The translations under genes and the position numbers were made by a program. This document shows, one piece after another, positions 33,118-44,734 of a stretch of 64,000 nt of DNA (its first letter is position 1; each line of letters begins with the position of its first letter). The notes under the pieces are model-generated. The model searched no databases and was not told the DNA's origin. It saw nothing but the letters and a program-made list of their open reading frames with translations. The DNA comes from Neopestalotiopsis rosae (Eukaryota; Ascomycota; Sordariomycetes; Amphisphaeriales; Sporocadaceae): positions 4,402,001-4,466,000 of the forward strand of contig JALGAS010000005.1 of the NCBI GenBank assembly GCA_023078685.1, in the 5' to 3' direction.

Positions 33118-35862
33118 ATGGACCCTCCAGCGGCCAAGAAGAGGCGTCTCGCTCCCAAGGAACCGCCGCAGTCATCATTGCCTGCCTATCCTCCCCATGA
33201 AGCTGTACGTCCTGAGTCCCCGTCTCGGGGGGAACAGTCTCGAGAGATGTGCAGCTCCTTCTCCAAGTGGCCCAATTTGCTGACCACCACAGGCCCCGCC
33301 GCCGCCGCAGCAGCAGCAGTATTACCCAGTTCAGGAGGCCGCTCAGGCCGCCCCACCACCACCCGAGAGACACGAGTTCGAGTCCTTTGCGAGACACCTG
33401 CAAGATGCCGCCATGCTGATACATCGGCAATCGCAAAAATCACCTTATAACAGTGTCTCGGTCCTGATTCTGAAATGGGAAGACGAAATAATCGAGAAGG
33501 CAGAGGGAGAAGAAGAAGAGGAAGACAAGGATGATATAGAACAGAGGGCGGCAGCTCAGGCGGAGCTGGCCACCTTTGAGCAGCTCCTCCGGGAGAGGTA
33601 TAACTTTCGTACTGAAAGGTATAACATACCGGCAGTCGCAAGTGCCAGCATCAAACTAGGCATCCGCGTGCAAAATTTCCTCGAGAGGCAGGCGCTGGAT
33701 CATCTGCTGATCGTCTACTATGCTGGTCATGCTTACGTCGGCATGGACAACCAGCTCTTTTGGGCAAGGTGAGGCTCCCGAAGCTTGACCTGGGAATACC
33801 GTTTTCTCTGACCACAAATTGTCGTAGCAATCCGACGGACAAGGCGATCAAATTGAGGTGGCAGGGTCTTCGTTGCTTGTTTGACGAATCGCCGTCGGAT
33901 ATCTTGTTCCTCCTGGACTCATGCACCACCAGAGATGTAGCATCGTCGAGCGAGGGTGCGAATTCGAGACAGGTGATTGCAGCACATGGTCCTGAAAAGT
34001 CCGCCCAGGAGTTTCCGGGACGCTCCTTTACAGTACTTCTCACGGAAGCATTTCACAGGTTGAGCACGGGGAGACCCTTTACCGCGGACCACTTATGGCA
34101 CGAAGTCGCATGGAATCGCCAACAGGAACTATTACAAAATTCCAGTCTCACCAATGGTGCTTCGAAAAGCATCTCACTCGCCGACAAACTGCCAATATCA
34201 CAATATTTAAATCGTGGCAAGAACCAGTCTATTACCTTGGGACCTCTACCTGCCCGACCGGAAGCTGATGGCGAGACGCAATCTTCGGGAGTCTCACAGC
34301 TCGATCAGACCATACAACCACAGTCAGTAGCCGAACTGACTTTTGATGAGGCACGAGTCCTCGTCTGTACTACGTTTGTTGGGGAAGCCAGCCCAGACAT
34401 GTCATCCTTTGACCAATGGCTACATACTTCTCCAGGTGCGGCTTCGAAGGTCGTTGTGGAGGGCATGTTTCTTGGACCGCCTACCATGCTCCTAATATCG
34501 ATGCCAGGGTCCGTCTGGAGCGTTGTGCAACACGACAAAGTCTGTTGTTTCTTGGGCTACATCACTTCTAGAAATTTGACACACATCTACAAGCAACTTG
34601 TAGGCTCTATCTCATCTGCCAAAGTCACCCCAGAAGACGGGCGTATACTGTTGGAAGCACGCGAGGCAGCGTCGGCCTCGGCCTCGGCAGCGGCCATTGC
34701 TCACAGATACGAACATAATCATGCGGATGGCAACCATATCTCGAGACTTCCTGAAACACCAACACGCCCGGAGGGGCCGGGTCGTCCTGATCCAACTAGC
34801 TTAAGTCAACCCATTGGCAACGCTGCATTCGCCACGACACCTGTCATCGTGGTTAAACAGCAGGATGATGGTGAAGACTCGGCAGAGATGCAGGAAGCCG
34901 CGGAGCAATTGAAAGCCTTGAGCCATGTCCGGCATCTCAGTGATGAAGGATCTGCAGCTCAGGCCAACTCCTCTCTCATGGAGGTCACACCAGAAATCAA
35001 ACATGATGAGAGCTCCTCACATAGTATGAACGAAAGTGGCTTTGATGAAATTCAACATACTACTCCCACTGCGAAACCCAAACCTCGTCGGTCTCTTGCT
35101 AAGGTCACGCCGAAACAGGAGACTCGTTGCGACCTTTGCAGTCATGCACCATTCAAGGATTCGTCATCGTTACGAAAACACATTGCAGCGGCGCATACCC
35201 GGCCTTTTCCTTGTGCATTTGCATTTGCAGGCTGCCCTAGTACATTTGGTTCAAAGAATGAATGGAAAAGGCACATTGCTTCTCAGCATCTCTGTCTAAC
35301 CTACTATCGATGCTCTAGTTGTCCACAAAGCAGCATCGAGGGCAAGGGCAATGAGTTCAATCGGAAGGATCTCTTTACTCAACATCTGAGGAGAATGCAC
35401 GCGCCCTTTGCCATCAAGAAAGCTATTGCCAAAGGTGACAGCAAACTACAAGTGGAATGGGAAACGCATGTCAAAGAGATGCAAACGTCATGTCTGATAA
35501 CGCGTAGGAAGCCCCCGCAGCGATCAGCCTGTCCCAAGCCCGACTGTGCCAGTGTTTTTGAAGGTCCCACATCATGGGATGAATGGACCGAGCATGTAGG
35601 AAGACATATGGAGAAAGGCGAAGCCGCTAGGCTTGGCGTTGACCGTCTCCTAGCCAAGTGGGCATTGGACGAGGGGGTCATAGAACGAAAAGAGGACGGC
35701 GAATATCGACTCTGCAGTGGGCCCGGATCGGGAGAAAAAGAGTCTAACCATAAGAACAATGGTGCTGGTAATCATTCGGACGCGCCTTCACGGAATTCAG
35801 AAGAGGACGTTATCGTTGCGGCCAGTACATTAGTGGAGGACAAGATGGAAGTGGACGGATGA
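33118..35862 (+). CDS. Caspase-like domain fused to C2H2 zinc fingers
   Basis: Exons 33118-33204, 33293-33768 and 33828-35862 (introns GTACGT..ACAG, GTGAGG..GTAG) encode 865 residues. The N-terminus is Pro/Gln-rich with KKRR. Residues ~83-300 show a caspase-type order: a helix and strand (YNSVSVLILKWED), an acidic loop, LLIVYYAGHAYVG with His175, then DILFLLDSCTTRD with Cys220, followed by SFTVLLTEAFHRLS. In peptidase C14 enzymes the dyad is the His of a Y-S/A-G-H motif and the Cys of D-S-C, so both catalytic residues are present. Residues ~300-600 are low complexity. From 622 come CDLC..H..H, a second finger CAFAFAGCP..H..H, a third CSSCP..H..H, and CPKPDC..H..H near 750. A nuclear, DNA- or protein-binding protease-like factor is inferred; activity is unknown. 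The first finger pair and splice joins are clear, the caspase call rests on motifs. Confidence 0.85.
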
Positions 35863-37144
35863 TGGAAAGGGATCAATTTAGCGAATACGTTGAGCTGCTG
35901 AAGACGCCGAAATCCAGCACGCTTTGCAGTGCCATGATGGACCTCCATGGGCTGTGGACTACGCCGACAGACCGGCCTCCGGAGGAAGTACCGGAGATTC
36001 CGCGGACAATGCTGCTGAGCTGGGATGGGCGCGCTTCCAAGACGAATGTTTGGGATTTTGGGATATGTGATATAGCGTGGATTAGGAACTTATCAGAAAA
36101 GGAACTTGAACAACAGAACGAACGAATCGGGGACGCTCGGATCGAATGACAACGCACGGCGCAAGATCAAGGAAACAAAAGGGCGAGCGACACTTATGAC
36201 CAATGCTATGATGGATGCGACATCACCAGTATTTCTTTTTCTATCTCTCCACAACACTCAGCCTCATGGAGGCTGCTTGTATGGGTACTACCTGCTGCCT
36301 TATGCACAAGAGCAGTGCATACTCCAAGACTACCTACCTACAGTATCTACAGAGATGACATATTACGGCACGGACAATTGGCTGTAGCATCGATTTTCAC
36401 ATGCAAACCTGAGTAAAATCTCGGACTCGAACCAGACCTGAGAACGCTCGCGAACGATTCCTCGCAAGACCCGAAGCAGGCCGGGCAAGCCGGGGGTCTG
36501 TTTGTGTGGTGGTCAGTCTCTGGCTACTTGACATGGAGGTTTGATGTCTCGGCACATCATCAGCCATATGGGGAAACGGTAAGGTAAGCCCACCCTGGCC
36601 TATATCTGTACCCCACAAAATGCCAGGTACACTACGGCACCGTCGGTTCCTTGCTTTTAGGCGCGCCAGCCAGATTGCAACACTACTTTGGGACTATTGC
36701 TTCCCTTTGCTGGCCTGCTTAATGAGCGCATGCGGTTACAGCCATTGAGTCCACGTGAGGAAGCCAAACCAAGACAAGATGTGGCCCAACTATGCGGGGG
36801 TGTTTGTCCACGAATTAATGCAGCCAAAGAGTTGGGGAATCTGCAGCAGTATACGAACTACTCGTAAACTACCTGCCCACATTAATTCCTCGGTCCGGAG
36901 CGGATCGAAGTGCTTTTCTGTGTTTCTGCGCATGAATGGAGACTGAGTTTGGTTCAATGTTACCAGACAACCCGTGTCACCATACCACTTGCAAAATCCC
37001 CCATTCAGATGAAGTCGATAGTAATGGTATATAATGGAAGATACTTGCGATGCTTCCGGCTCAGGCCAGACGTTCAAAAAGAACAAGTGGCTCACAACCT
37101 GCCATAGCTCTCATTGAATTCCTTTCAGACAGGTCTACGTCACA
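35863..37144. other. Intergenic interval
   Basis: It starts with a 96-codon frame (35859-36149) that overlaps the preceding stop in ATGATGG and has no known domain; I do not annotate it as a gene. The rest is the promoter of the GH43 gene. A B-box-like GGTTCGAGTCC on the minus strand at 36423-36433 lacks any tRNA context. Confidence 0.45.
37028..37034 (+). promoter_or_regulatory. TATA box of GH43 gene
   Basis: TATATAA lies about 115 bases before the ATG at 37145, a usual distance for fungal TATA promoters. Confidence 0.5.
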
Positions 37145-38656
37145 ATGAGGTTCCTGCAGACCGGCTTGTTCTTCCTCGCAGCAACTGTAGCTCGTGCTAC
37201 GTTGCAGATCGTCCCAGGCGCAACATGGACTGCGGTATGTTTGACTATTGTTTAGTATCTCGCAACATTGCGATATTATCATAGTATCTCTGGCTGACTT
37301 GATGTGCATGCACAAACATAACAGACCAATACGCTTAAACATGTTCAAGCCCACGGAGCCGGCGTGATCCAGGTCGGCTCGACGTACTACCTCATTGGCG
37401 AGGACAAGACCAACGGCAGCGCCTTTCAAAACATCAACTGCTACTCGTCGACCAATCTGGTCGAGTGGACCTATGTCGGCGCGCTGCTCTCGCAGACGTC
37501 GTCGGGCGACCTCGGTCCTAGCCGCGTCGTGGAGCGGCCCAAGGTCATTTACAACTCAAGCACAAAGAAGTATGTGCTCTACATGCACATTGACAGCAGC
37601 GACTACAGCGAGGCCAAGGTCGGCGTCGCCACCTCGGACACGGTCTGTGGCAAGTATAGCTACATTAGCAGCTGGAGGCCGCTTGGTTACCAGAGTCGCG
37701 ACATGGGTCTTTTCCAGGACGATGACGGCAAAGCGTATTTGTTGACTGAGGATGTGAGTTTTCTTTCTCAAGATGTTCCCATCATTCGTGGGCTGAGTAA
37801 CTGACATGTGTCGCAACAAATGTAGCGCGCCAACGGTCTGCGCATCGACGCTCTAACCTCGGACTACCTCAACGTGACAAGCGCCACGTACCTGTGGAGC
37901 GACTCGATCGAGGCGCCCGCCATCCTCAAGAAGAACGGCTACTACTTCATGTTCGGCAGCCACCTGACGGGCTGGTCCCCCAACGACAACGTCTACTCGT
38001 ACGCCACCTCGCTCTCGGGCCCCTGGTCCTCGTGGGCCACCTTTGCCACGGCCGGCTCCAACACGTACACGTCGCAGACAAACTACGTCCTGCCCCTGGG
38101 CTCCTCGGCCATCTACATGGGCGACCGCTGGGTCTCGTCCAACCTGATGCGCAGCACCTACGTCTGGCTGCCCCTGACCATCTCGGGCACCTCCATCTCC
38201 ATGGCCAACTACGTCAACTGGGTCCCCAACGTCTCGGCGGGCACCTGGGCCGCGGGGCCGTCCGAGACCCAGCCCGAGGGCGAGTCGGCCACGCTCGCGG
38301 GCGGCGCCACCTCGGTGACGTGTTCGGGCTGCTCCGGCAGCGCCGCCGCCGGCTACATTGGCGGCTCCTCGGGCGGCTCCGTCACCTTTAGCGGCGTCTC
38401 GAGCTCGGCGAGCACAAAGACTACTATCCGCATTAAATACGAAAACGGCAACACGGGCCAGCGCTTTGCCAAGGTCACGGTCAATGGCGTGGCGCAGACG
38501 GTTGCCTTTCTGCCCAGCGAGGACGGCAATAGCCCGGCCAGCAGTGTCGTGCACGCCCAGCTCACCAGCGGAAGCAGTAATACTGTAGTCATTGCTGGCG
38601 TCGGCGACGGTACCTATGGGCCCGACGTTGATCGAATCATGGTGCCGTCTAGTTGA
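37145..38656 (+). CDS. Secreted GH43 (subfamily 24-type exo-beta-1,3-galactanase) with CBM35
   Basis: Exons 37145-37234, 37325-37753 and 37826-38656, all phase 0, encode 449 residues. The signal peptide MRFLQTGLFFLAATVARA is followed by the five-bladed GH43 domain: HAHGAGVIQVG-like first blade (QAHGAGVIQVGSTYYLIGED), VERPKVIYN, RDMGLFQDDDGKAYLLTED, and SIEAPAILKKNGYYFM with Glu202. NYVLPLGSSAIYMGDRW follows SQ with Gln257. The Glu and Gln are 55 residues apart, the same spacing I recall for Glu208/Gln263, reported as acid and base in the Phanerochaete enzyme Pc1,3Gal43A. The C-terminal ~130 residues (ESATLAGGATSV, SVTFSGVSSS, YGPDVDRIMV) are a CBM35, as in that enzyme. Likely job: outside the cell, release of galactose from beta-1,3-galactan of arabinogalactan. 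Exon 3 is strongly GC3-biased. Confidence 0.9.
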
Positions 38657-38903
38657 TTGGTCTGCGGGGCTGGTGTCAGTGGTTGATGTGGCTTTTTGAT
38701 GCGGACGGAAGTGCTGTAAATTGGAAAGTGTCTTTCGCAACTGAGTATATCGAAATGAAAGTACACAAGCATGACTTCGTTCACGTTCATGCTAGGTCAC
38801 ATTCGTATTATATCGTAAATCATGACATTGTGAATTAATCTACAGAGCAAATGGTCTTCTCTCAAAGCTCCCTATCGGAAGAAACACGGCCGCAAGCATT
38901 CTT

Positions 38904-41837
38904 CTAGACGACCTGGATCTTGAAAGCTTCGGTGAGGGGTTGGCTCACATCAACACTGACACTGCGTCGGCACTTCTTCGACGAGGCGGATCCCAAAACT
39001 GTGACCTTGGAAATCACAAGCTCAGTCTCATAGCCGAATACTCCCTCGGCTGTGAGGTATGTGCCATCAAAGTCAAATGTGATAGACGTGACGCCAGTCT
39101 GGTCAATACTCTCGCCGTCATCGAGGTAGAGCTCGCCTTGGGCCGTACCATTAGCGCCGACGGGAATGATGATCTCAAAGTCTTGCTTGCGCAGATCTGT
39201 TGTGGTCATGGACGAGTTGGCACGGAGCGGGACAATGACGCCGCCACGGTAGTACAAAGGAAGATCAGATACGCTCTGGTCATCGCGTGTGATGTATGCA
39301 CCTTGGCCCTCGACCTTTTCGTGCGTGTAAAAGTCATAGAAGATGTCGTAGGGCAGATAGATATCTACGCTCGTCGAGTTCTCCTCAGTCACGGGTGCGA
39401 CCAAGAGACCAGGTCCAAGGAAGTATTGCAGCTCTAGATCCCAAGTAGTCTTGTCCTCTGGGTAAACATAGAAAAGAGGCAGGACGTTGGGGGTGCCATC
39501 GGTGGTTTGATGATGGAGGGCTGTGTACAGGTAATCGAGAAGCTGGTAACGGATGTTTATAAACTTCTTAGCAACGTCTGCGACTGAGTCCCATCGATAG
39601 AACTCTTGCGGGATGGCGGCAATGTCGTTGTGGTTGCGGAAAAAGGGGGTCAGAGCACCTAGTGCAGCCCATCTGGCGCAAAGCTGCTCGGTAGTATTAG
39701 AGCCGAAACCGCATGTATCAGCGCCAACCATGGGAATCTGATAGATGGCCGTGAAGGAGAACATTGAGCGAATGACCAGTCTGTAGTGCCACCACGTCGA
39801 GAGGTTATCACCCAACCAGTGGCCGACCTTGGCACCAGCACCCACAAATGTCGATCGGGTAATGATCAGAGGGCGAAGGGTAGGCTTGCGTGCCAACATG
39901 GCTTCACGAGATGCAACACTCATCATTGATCCGTAAATGTTGTGGGTCTGTTGTGAAAAGAATTAGAATTCTATACTGACGGAAGGGGAGGAAGTTAAAA
40001 CCTCAACTTACATCGTACATAGCGAGCCCATTCTGGTGGATCAAATCAGTGTTGACAGTCTTGTTCGAAATACCGCCCTTGTCGGCATTCCCTAGAGCAT
40101 GGCATTAGTGAATGATAACGTTAGAAATTGATTGCAGACTTACAGTCATCTTGGTAAGCTGCTTTGTTGTGGATGGGATATTTAGGGTATAGCAAGTCTC
40201 TGTCAGGAAGACCCAATTGTTGACCTTCTTGACGCTCCGAGAGCCAGACAAATTCTTCTGAGCCAGAAAAGCCATCTCGAGGTTCAATAACGTCGATATC
40301 ACGAGTCGTCACTTCAGACTGCTCGCAATCGGTGCCCTCGGGTTGGAAATCGCAAGGCCAGCCAGGCAGTTCTCTCGGTGGGGATCGTACGGCCGGAGGC
40401 TCCGGAGGGTAGCCAACGGCAGAAGCGTCAGGGTTGTCACATGGAAAGTAGCATGGGAAGTTGGACGGTTCGTTCATGTCGATCCATAGACCAGAAATAT
40501 CCACACCAGTCTCGGGTGAAAAGAATTCGGCAAATTCATTGTTCCAGAAAGCCGTAATGTTAGCTGAAAACCAATCAGGGAACGCCGTCACACCAGGCCA
40601 GACGACACCTTTCCATACCGAGCCGTTGGAGCGGAGCATGAAGACATTGTCGTCGATTCCTCTCTGGAGGGTGCCTGGGAAGTCTTGATAGGCCACTGCC
40701 GGATCTACCATGACAATATAGTGTTGGTTGTTGGCATGGAGGTGGTCGACCAGCTCCCTCATCTTGGTCAGAGGGAATCTGTCGGGGTCCAACGAGAAGA
40801 CTCTACGGCGGTACATGTAGTCAATATCGGTCCACATGGTCTCGAGCGGAATCCCTGCTTGACTGTAGTTGTAGACAACCTCGGCAACGTCAAAGGCGTC
40901 CTGGTATCCGTAGCGACACTGGTGGAAGCCAAGTGACCAGTACGGCTGCATTGCTGGCAGACCCACGACACTGGCATATTGCTGGGCAACCTCGACGGGA
41001 CTAGGGCCGGCGACAAAGTAGAAATCGAGAACGCCTCCGAGCGAGTTATACTCGAGGTACTGGCCAGACTCTTCCGTGTTGTTGACAAAGACGTCGAGTC
41101 CATTTGAGTTGAGGAAGAGCACACCATGAGTGCCGCCTTCGCGGTGTTCAAAGTAGACGGGATGATTTCCGTACAAGTTGGAACCTTCAGGGACAGAGTA
41201 AGCATCTTGCGACCATATCGTGCGAATATAATCTGTCGTGTTTAGTCTGAAAGGATCAGAATGCTCGCCCAGGCCGTACAAGTAAGGATCCTCGGGGAGC
41301 TTGGTTCTGAGCCGGAGATATTGCGACTCAAAGACCAAGCTGGCGGCAGAAGTATCAAACAGGACCTCGCCGGTCGCAGTCCTGGAGACGGTAAAGGAGA
41401 ATGGCTCCTCGGTGTAATTGAAAGTGAGAGCGGGCCGTCCGGTGGGGTAGCCTCCGTCAACCTGTGGACGGGGGAAGACGGACTCGGGAACCTGGTACAC
41501 GTCGTTGGCGGCATCTTGGATCTTGACATGCAGACGGGTTTCTGTAATCATGTAAGTGACTCGACTCGAATTGACTTGAGCTATTCCATGTCTGCATTGC
41601 CATGACTAACATACCTGTATCGTAGGAAACCTCGAGAATCAAGTCGGTCAAGTCGGTACCATACACATTACACGCCTCGCCGGCCAAGGTCAGGTCTGCA
41701 GTCAAAGTCGAAGCAGTTGTCTGCACGTTTGAGGCCTTGTATCCTGGGCAAGCAGCGAGCGGTACGTCGGAGGGATAGTCCCGCCTAAGGACGGCCGCCG
41801 CAGCCGCAGCAGCAGCAAAGACGATCAAGCTTGCCAT
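38904..41837 (-). CDS. Secreted GH31 alpha-glucosidase
   Basis: Exons (minus strand) 41837-41615, 41541-40144, 40091-40012 and 39947-38904 encode 914 residues, the usual size for secreted fungal maltases. The signal peptide MASLIVF plus a run of eight Ala leads into [19 protein letters not shown]. Conserved blocks: [64 protein letters not shown] with the nucleophile Asp near 429, and [13 protein letters not shown] with the acid/base Asp near 614. [19 protein letters not shown] and [13 protein letters not shown] close the barrel and start the beta domains. It hydrolyses maltose and malto-oligosaccharides to glucose outside the cell or in the wall. It converges on the GH43 gene with 247 bases between stops. 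A TATAAG lies about 185 bases upstream. Confidence 0.95.
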
Positions 41838-43268
41838 TATGTTGGTCCTTCTCTTGAATGATGGTGAAAAAAAGAGAAAGAAGAAAAAGACTCAAGCCTG
41901 CCTCTTGAAACAAGACTCGAAAGCTTGTAGTGACGAGGGCAGTCAGTCAGTCGCGACCAAGACGCATGCAGGTCTCAATGAGCGGTGCGCTTCATGTACT
42001 CGGCGGTGGGTGACGTCCTTCTTATAAGCTGATGGTATATCCTTGCAACCTTATACAACACCCCCTGTGCTTCTTGACCTGCGAAGCCATCGTAAGTTGA
42101 ACGGAATTAATAAAATGCAGCTGTTTTCCTATCCCATGTGTCAATTCCCCGCATTGGTCCTTTTTGCCCTCTTACCCCAATTTCTCGTAGAAATTCTCGT
42201 CGTTGCTCATAGTACACGGTGAGTCCACATCATTGACTATTACTGCACCATGTTTTTGGGGAAACGAATCCTGCGACTCCACCAGCCTATCCGGGGGATG
42301 GTGCCAAGACTGCACATCACCTGGGGTAATTCGGGCCTGCTTCGGGGCCATGAGAGACCACGGGCAACTGGTGAGCTTTTGTTGCTTAGGGTCCTTCGGC
42401 TTCGGCAAGCCGCGATCTGTTCTTCGTTTGTGGTAAACATGCCCGCCAACGGACCTCGAGGCTTGGTTGGGCCAGATGTTTCCGGGGACGAGGAAGCGAG
42501 GTGCAGCTTAGAGTGGGAAGTGTACCTATTTACTGCCTAAGCGGGCGGCGCTTCTCGCGGTCTTATTGCCCTGGGGATGGTATTCCGACGCCTTGGCACG
42601 CCGCTGGACCCAACAATCTAGTCCCGTGTGCTTGGTACTCTGGAATTGCTAGAGCTTTTCTATTATCTTAGCATGCAGCACGGCGCATGATCTTGTATAT
42701 GTTCGTCTGATAATGCTGGGGTAATGGCGGAGTTGGCGGGCAATGGGCGGAGTAAGATGAGCTCGAGCAGCGATTCCCCGCACTCAGTGCCCTGTAGTTT
42801 AGCAGTTCGTCCCGACTTTAAGCTTGATTTCTCCCCACAAAACATGCCACCAATGTACAAGCTAGCGCTCTCAATAACAATTTCATGTTCTTTTTTTTTT
42901 CGACAAGGGTCTGACGATTACTCAACTGGAAGCACAATACTTGTCTGATCATTGTCAATTTTCTACTCACTGCTAGTTTGAATTTCAAGAGCATATGTCT
43001 GGCGCATTCCGTGTACAAGGATGCAGACTTGCACGTAAGCTGCGCCTTAGAGTCACTCGGTTGCACCGCATATTTAAAGCACACACCCGTGGTTCAGTTT
43101 CCCGGGTTTCTGGGCATCGACGTGGCATTGACATAGGACGGTTTGATAGAGGGTCTGTAGACAAGATGAACCTTGTCCCACCTTCCATTATTGCTGCTGA
43201 TCTTTCAACAATGACAAACATGTGGTGTAGATAATATTGGCCTATTGCATCATTTTACCACATTTTAT
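41838..43268. other. Intergenic interval: promoter of GH31 gene and 3' flank of hydrolase
   Basis: TATAAG (minus strand, 42021-42026) about 185 bases before the GH31 start is the likely TATA box. Two short overlapping frames near 42200-42540 have no domain. There is a 10-T run at 42891-42900. I see no gene. Confidence 0.5.
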
Positions 43269-44365
43269 TCATGCCGCCAAGAAGTCTCCGAGATGCTGCA
43301 TATATTGTTCTCGCTGGTCGACGTGAGAGAAATGAGCAGCATTGTCCAGTTTGATCCATTTGACTTTCTTGATCTTGTCAAAGAATGGCTGCATGGTCAC
43401 ATCCTGCGCCTCATCCGCTGTGCCATTGATCAAGAGGGTCGGGACATTGATCTTGTCGAGCAGAGGTACACAGGTCCAGTCTCGGAGCGAGCCAGAGATG
43501 TATAGCTCGCTGGGCCCATACCTGGACGAACATGATGAGTATGATGGGAGTCAAGGTCAATGGGCGGTACTCACATCGTTCCATAGGTGGTAGCATCCTT
43601 TGCAAACCAATCCAGGGCAGTCTGAACCTCTGGCGCTGGCCAAGGTCTACTGAGGCTAAGATGTCTCTTGTAGAAGACTTCCACAGCAGCTTCGTATTCC
43701 GGAGTCTCGAATTCTTTTGTCTGGTCGGCCCGGTCGAGGACGGCTCGGATATCATCTGGTAGCTCCTTTCTCAACGCTGCAACTCCAATTTTCCACGAGT
43801 CCATACTTGCGAGGCTGTTGGATATGACCAATCGACGAAGGTTTGCCGAATATGAGGATGCAGCGGTCCACTCGACTGCGAGCATGCCACCCCACGAGTG
43901 ACCAAGGACATCGAATGGTCGATGCTCGAGACCAAGGTGAGAGATGAGGTTGTCAAGCTCCCGAACGAAGAGATCCACAGTCCAGAATCCTTCATCGCCA
44001 TTTTTCTCGGGCAAGTGCGTGGATTTTCCATTTCCAATCTGGTCGTAGAAGACGAGCGGCCGAGACGGTGACAAGTCCGTCAGCGGCAACAAATACTCGT
44101 GACACGCACCCGGACCACCATGAAGGACTATCAGCGGTATATCGGTGCCTTTAAGATCGCCAACAATCTTGTACCAGGTGTGACAAGGCTCGTCTAGGCC
44201 TTGCACCTTGAAGATTGCCGTTCCCTAATGAATGACCACATTAGACATGTCTTTCGTCTAAGCACCGTGCAAGCAATGGAATTTGTAAGATGCTGTCGAG
44301 GGGCAGAGGGGCAGGCAGCAAGTGATGAATGGAGATTGAAACCATAGCAAGCATACTTCTGCCAT
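43269..44365 (-). CDS. Proline iminopeptidase-like alpha/beta hydrolase (peptidase family S33)
   Basis: Exons 44365-44357 (only ATG GCA GAA), 44224-43575 and 43521-43269 encode 303 residues. HGGPG at 38-42 is the S33 oxyanion motif. GHSWGG carries the nucleophile Ser113. NGTADEAQD supplies the acid Asp and NAAHFSHVD the His, so the triad is complete. The family hydrolyses N-terminal prolyl or other amino-acid amide bonds, and in fungi related enzymes act on small amides or peptides. There is no signal peptide, so it is cytosolic. The nine-base first exon is supported by MAE|GTAIFKVQG, the usual N-terminus, and by GTATGC and ATTAG splice sites. It lies tandem to the SDR upstream and may belong to the same small pathway. 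Confidence 0.9.
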
Positions 44366-44734
44366 TGTGTCTCTGTTATGCAGACTAATAGGTGAAGGTT
44401 TGAAGAACGTTTGGAAGAAGAAAAATGTCATCTTTGGACAGACACAAATAATGGGCAGATTCGCCCCGCCTTTATGCACTAGGGTCTCTAAGATGACTGC
44501 GAGGACAAACAACAGCACATGTGCATACGGAATGTGCAGGGAGGCGAAATAATGCAAGGAGTTTCCAGACTTGCCTATCAAAAAGAGTAGATGATCGTCA
44601 CGGACGAGATCAAGTGACCACTACTGTATGGGAAAGATTCAACACGTCAAAGGCCAAAAGTTCGGGCATCTCTTACGTTGTAATTGGTTGAAGAAATGGT
44701 TGGGATCTCTTTGACTATAACCTTGCACACTGGA
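44366..44734. other. Short intergenic interval
   Basis: This is the promoter of the hydrolase and the 3' flank of the SDR gene. I see no further feature. Confidence 0.55.

Noticed and set aside
36423..36433. B-box-like GGTTCGAGTCC on the minus strand
   Set aside because: No A box, no cloverleaf and no T-run at the right distance, so it is probably chance.
37853..38740. 295-codon antisense frame across the GH43-CBM35 exon
   Set aside because: Gly/Arg/Asp-rich shadow of a GC3-biased exon, with no family signature.
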